Of a stretch of 8,128 nucleotides of DNA, positions 5,686 to 8,128 are shown one piece after another; the stretch's first letter is position 1, and every line of letters starts with the position of its first letter. Below the pieces are notes generated by a model. The model did no database searches. It was given only the letters and a program-made list of their open reading frames with translations, and was not told the DNA's origin. The position numbers and the translations under genes were made by a program. The DNA is from an uncultured Phycisphaerae bacterium (GTDB lineage: Bacteria > Planctomycetota > Phycisphaerae > Sedimentisphaerales > Anaerohalosphaeraceae), in NCBI GenBank assembly GCA_937920485.1, contig CALETL010000232.1, positions 1 through 8,128 of the forward strand, in the 5' to 3' direction.

Positions 5686-6774
5686 ATGAACACAAACAGT
5701 CAACTTAAATTTGATGATCTATGCAAATCCATTGCCGGTTCGCTGCAACTCGGCTTTATTTCCTTTGATAAAACTATGCAGATTGTCGATTTCACCCCAT
5801 TAGTAAGCGGATTGGTTTGCCTTGAGTCTACGATTGACCAAACAATCGCTTGCGGCACCGATATCAGTATATGGAAAAACTGGAAAGAGCTAATTGAATC
5901 CGCACTCCAAACCAGGCAAAAAGCGGAATTTGGTACCGTTAAATACAGCCATAATAGTCGCCAGAAATTACTGAATATCACATGTATCCCGATTTTGGAT
6001 TTGCATTCCAATGCAATTATCGGGGGAACGATTGCTTTATACGATATTACAGAGAAACTGGATATCGAACAGGAACTGGCTCATGCAGAGCGATTGATCT
6101 CTATTGGTAAAGTCGCGGGCAAAGTTGCCCATGAACTGAATAACCCTCTCGATGGTATATTGAGATATGTTAATCTGAGTTTGCGGACAATCGAAAAAGG
6201 TCAGCCCGGCAAGGCAACGGACTATCTGCTGCATTGCCGCGAGGGCTTGCAGCGAATGACACAGATTATCACTGAATTGCTCGAATTTTCACGAAGTACG
6301 CATCTGGCATTTGAAACATGCGCCGTTGATAAACTTCTTGACGACGCACTGCGGGCACTGGAATTCCCCCTTCGCAACATTGATGTTCAATTGAACCGTG
6401 AGTATACCGATCCTGTTCCTCATCTAAAAAGTGACTCTCTGTTCCAGGTTTTCTGTAATTTGATTAAAAACGCTTCAGATGCTATGCAGGGGCAGGGACA
6501 ACTGTCCATTACGATTCGTCAGGCTGAAAAAGAATGGCAAATCGAATTTCTTGATACCGGCCCCGGACTTGAACCGGACACAATTGATGATATATTCAAA
6601 CCTTTCTACACCACCAAGCCCAAAGGACGGGGAACGGGCCTGGGGCTTGCTATCTGCCGAGACATTCTTGCCAAACTCGACAGCAGCATCACAGCTAAAA
6701 ACGCATCGGAAGGTGGTGGACTGTTCACTGTACACCTTCCCTTGCATCATCTAAATTCTGCTAGGAGTCTATAA
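5686..6774 (+). CDS. Soluble NtrB-type sensor histidine kinase with N-terminal PAS-like domain
   Basis: The 362-residue kinase should autophosphorylate on histidine and pass the phosphate to the adjacent response regulator. Residues about 10-122 read as a PAS-like sensor domain (IAGSLQLGFISFDKTMQIVDF at the start, GGTIALYDITEKLD at the end), followed by a short helical linker. The dimerisation/phosphoacceptor region has H149 in KVAHELNNPLDGI. The ATPase domain has the N box (N258 and N262 in NLIKNASDAM), G1 box (DTGPG, D290), F box (FKPFYTTKPKG) and G2 box (GRGTGLGLAIC, about 314-324). No transmembrane segment or signal peptide is visible, so it senses a cytoplasmic signal, which is unidentified. 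ATG 5686 is chosen over an in-frame TTG at 5674. Neither has a clear Shine-Dalgarno sequence, and the PAS domain begins shortly after 5686. The stop TAA directly abuts the response regulator ATG, so the two form an operon. Confidence 0.92.
   Translation: MNTNSQLKFDDLCKSIAGSLQLGFISFDKTMQIVDFTPLVSGLVCLESTIDQTIACGTDISIWKNWKELIESALQTRQKAEFGTVKYSHNSRQKLLNITCIPILDLHSNAIIGGTIALYDITEKLDIEQELAHAERLISIGKVAGKVAHELNNPLDGILRYVNLSLRTIEKGQPGKATDYLLHCREGLQRMTQIITELLEFSRSTHLAFETCAVDKLLDDALRALEFPLRNIDVQLNREYTDPVPHLKSDSLFQVFCNLIKNASDAMQGQGQLSITIRQAEKEWQIEFLDTGPGLEPDTIDDIFKPFYTTKPKGRGTGLGLAICRDILAKLDSSITAKNASEGGGLFTVHLPLHHLNSARSL
6763..6767 (+). promoter_or_regulatory. Shine-Dalgarno sequence of the response regulator gene, inside the kinase 3' end
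   Basis: AGGAG lies 7 nt before the ATG at 6775, within the last codons of the kinase gene. Because the kinase stop (6772-6774) touches that ATG, terminating ribosomes can re-initiate. This indicates coupled synthesis of kinase and regulator. Confidence 0.8.
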
Positions 6775-8128
6775 ATGCCCAAGCCCAATATGCTTATCGT
6801 GGACGATGACCGTATTATTTTAGATTCTTTGTGTGAGTTTCTCGGTATCGAGGGCTATGAGACAACAGGTGCCAGCAGCGTCTCTGAGGCCAAACAGCGA
6901 CTCAAAGAACAATCATTTGCCCTGATAATCACCGATGTGAATATGCCGGACGGAGATGGATTTGAAATTCTTGATCTTGTTCGAGAAAACTTCCCCCGCA
7001 CTGTCGTCCTGATGATCACCGGTTATGGAACGATCGAAAGCGCCGTTGAAGCAATCAAGAAAGGGGCCTATGACTATCTGACCAAGCCTATTGTTGACGA
7101 TGATCTCCTGCTGGCCGTAGAGCGTGCAAGCCGCCAACAACTTCTGATGAACGAAAATCAGCAGCTTCGCCAGCAACTTGAAAGCAAATTCAGCTTAAAT
7201 AATGTGATTAGCCAAGACCACAAAATGGCCCGCATTTTTGAATTGATCGAAGCCGTAGCAGAGAGCAAGACAACCATTCTGATGACAGGACCGTCCGGAA
7301 CCGGAAAGAGTTTACTTGCAAAGGCAATTCATTACCAGTCAGCTCGGCATGATAAACCATTCGTTGAAGTCAGTTGTGGGGCACTGCCTGAAACACTTCT
7401 CGAAAGTGAATTATTCGGGCACGTCAAAGGCGCCTTTACAGGCGCGATCAATGAAAAAGAAGGCAAATTTCTGGCCGCCGACAGCGGAACGATTTTCCTG
7501 GATGAGGTGTCAACCGCCTCAGCCTCCATGCAGGTAAAGTTGTTACGTGTTCTGCAGGATCGTCAATTCGAAGCTGTCGGCAGCAATAAGACGATCACCA
7601 TTGACACGCGCGTGATTCTCGCAACCAACCAGGATCTATCCGAACAGGTCAAACAGGGACACTTCCGTGAAGATCTTTATTACCGCGTTAATGTTGTCGC
7701 TGTTGACCTGCCGGCCCTGGCTGAGCGAATCAGTGATGTGCCCTTATTAGCAAATCATTTCATCGTTCAGTTCTGTGAAAGCCAAAACCGTAATAAATCC
7801 GGGCTGACGGAACGGGCATTACAGTGCCTCCAGAACTATCCGTGGCCGGGTAATGTTCGTGAACTGGAAAATGTTATTGAGCGAGCCGTGCTTTTAAGTA
7901 AAGGACCGTTAATTGACATAGATGATCTTCCGCCCGTAGTTATCCAATACTGTCAAAGTGTAAATAACACAAATTATGGCGAGCAAAGCCTTAAACAGGC
8001 TTTGGCAGGTCCTGAACGTGCGATTATCCATGCCGCCCTGAAAGAAAACAACTGGAATCGTCAGGACACCGCAAAAGCGTTGGGTATCAATCGAACCACG
8101 CTTTATAAAAAAATGAAACGATATGGCC
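6775..8128 (+). CDS. NtrC-family sigma54-dependent response regulator, C-terminus cut by window edge
   Basis: The 451 residues present contain the full three-domain plan. The receiver domain (about 4-120) has the acidic pocket D10-D11-D12, phosphoacceptor D54 in ITDVNMPDGDG, switch T82 and K104 in LTKP. After a Gln/Leu-rich helical linker (about 121-140) comes the AAA+ domain (about 143-370). It has Walker A GPSGTGKS (172-179), the sigma54-contacting GAFTGA loop (219-224), Walker B TIFLDE (239-244), arginine-finger region FREDLYYR (297-304) and the NYPWPGNVRELENVIERA block (354-371). The start of a Fis-type helix-turn-helix follows (about 428-451, NRQDTAKALGINRTTLYKKMKRYG). The C-terminus is lost at the edge, probably by only a few residues. 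When phosphorylated, it should open sigma54 promoters. Its Walker A has P and S where most relatives have E (GESGTGKE), but the P-loop consensus is kept. Its partner is the kinase directly upstream. Target genes are not identifiable. Confidence 0.95.
   Translation, partial: MPKPNMLIVDDDRIILDSLCEFLGIEGYETTGASSVSEAKQRLKEQSFALIITDVNMPDGDGFEILDLVRENFPRTVVLMITGYGTIESAVEAIKKGAYDYLTKPIVDDDLLLAVERASRQQLLMNENQQLRQQLESKFSLNNVISQDHKMARIFELIEAVAESKTTILMTGPSGTGKSLLAKAIHYQSARHDKPFVEVSCGALPETLLESELFGHVKGAFTGAINEKEGKFLAADSGTIFLDEVSTASASMQVKLLRVLQDRQFEAVGSNKTITIDTRVILATNQDLSEQVKQGHFREDLYYRVNVVAVDLPALAERISDVPLLANHFIVQFCESQNRNKSGLTERALQCLQNYPWPGNVRELENVIERAVLLSKGPLIDIDDLPPVVIQYCQSVNNTNYGEQSLKQALAGPERAIIHAALKENNWNRQDTAKALGINRTTLYKKMKRYG

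Overview
The window is an ordinary-looking bacterial chromosomal segment of moderate G+C, coding on both strands with short gaps. No mobile element, CRISPR array, rRNA or tRNA gene was seen. The style of the RNase D, PilZ and NtrC-type proteins, together with a cytochrome c/PQQ sugar dehydrogenase fusion, suggests the PVC/Planctomycetota group (possibly Phycisphaerae). That is an impression from protein sequence style, not a demonstrated assignment.

Layout. At the left edge lies the 5' end of tsaD (tRNA t6A synthesis), on the minus strand. Diverging from it is an RNase D gene with its own sigma70-type promoter. Next on the plus strand is a secreted cytochrome c fused to a PQQ-type glucose/sorbosone dehydrogenase domain. 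Its stop codon abuts the stop codon of a minus-strand DUF362 gene with no base between them. The DUF362 gene is translationally coupled (TAATG overlap) to an unrecognised lipoprotein gene, whose promoter appears to make an almost leaderless mRNA. Upstream of that, on the same strand, is a small PilZ-domain (c-di-GMP receptor) gene.

A 464-bp divergent control region (5222-5685) separates the PilZ gene from a plus-strand two-component operon. The operon encodes a soluble PAS-type histidine kinase and, seven bases after an embedded AGGAG, an NtrC-family sigma54-dependent response regulator that runs off the right edge.

The most distinctive signal is in the control region. A 14-bp motif, AATGTTTACANAAA, occurs three times (once inverted), and its TGTTTA core occurs five times in 106 bp. 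These sites sit around a near-consensus sigma70 promoter and reach the kinase start codon, which looks like an operator array for autoregulation or repression of the two-component operon. The lipoprotein/DUF362 pair is the least understood protein content. The other genes belong to known families.
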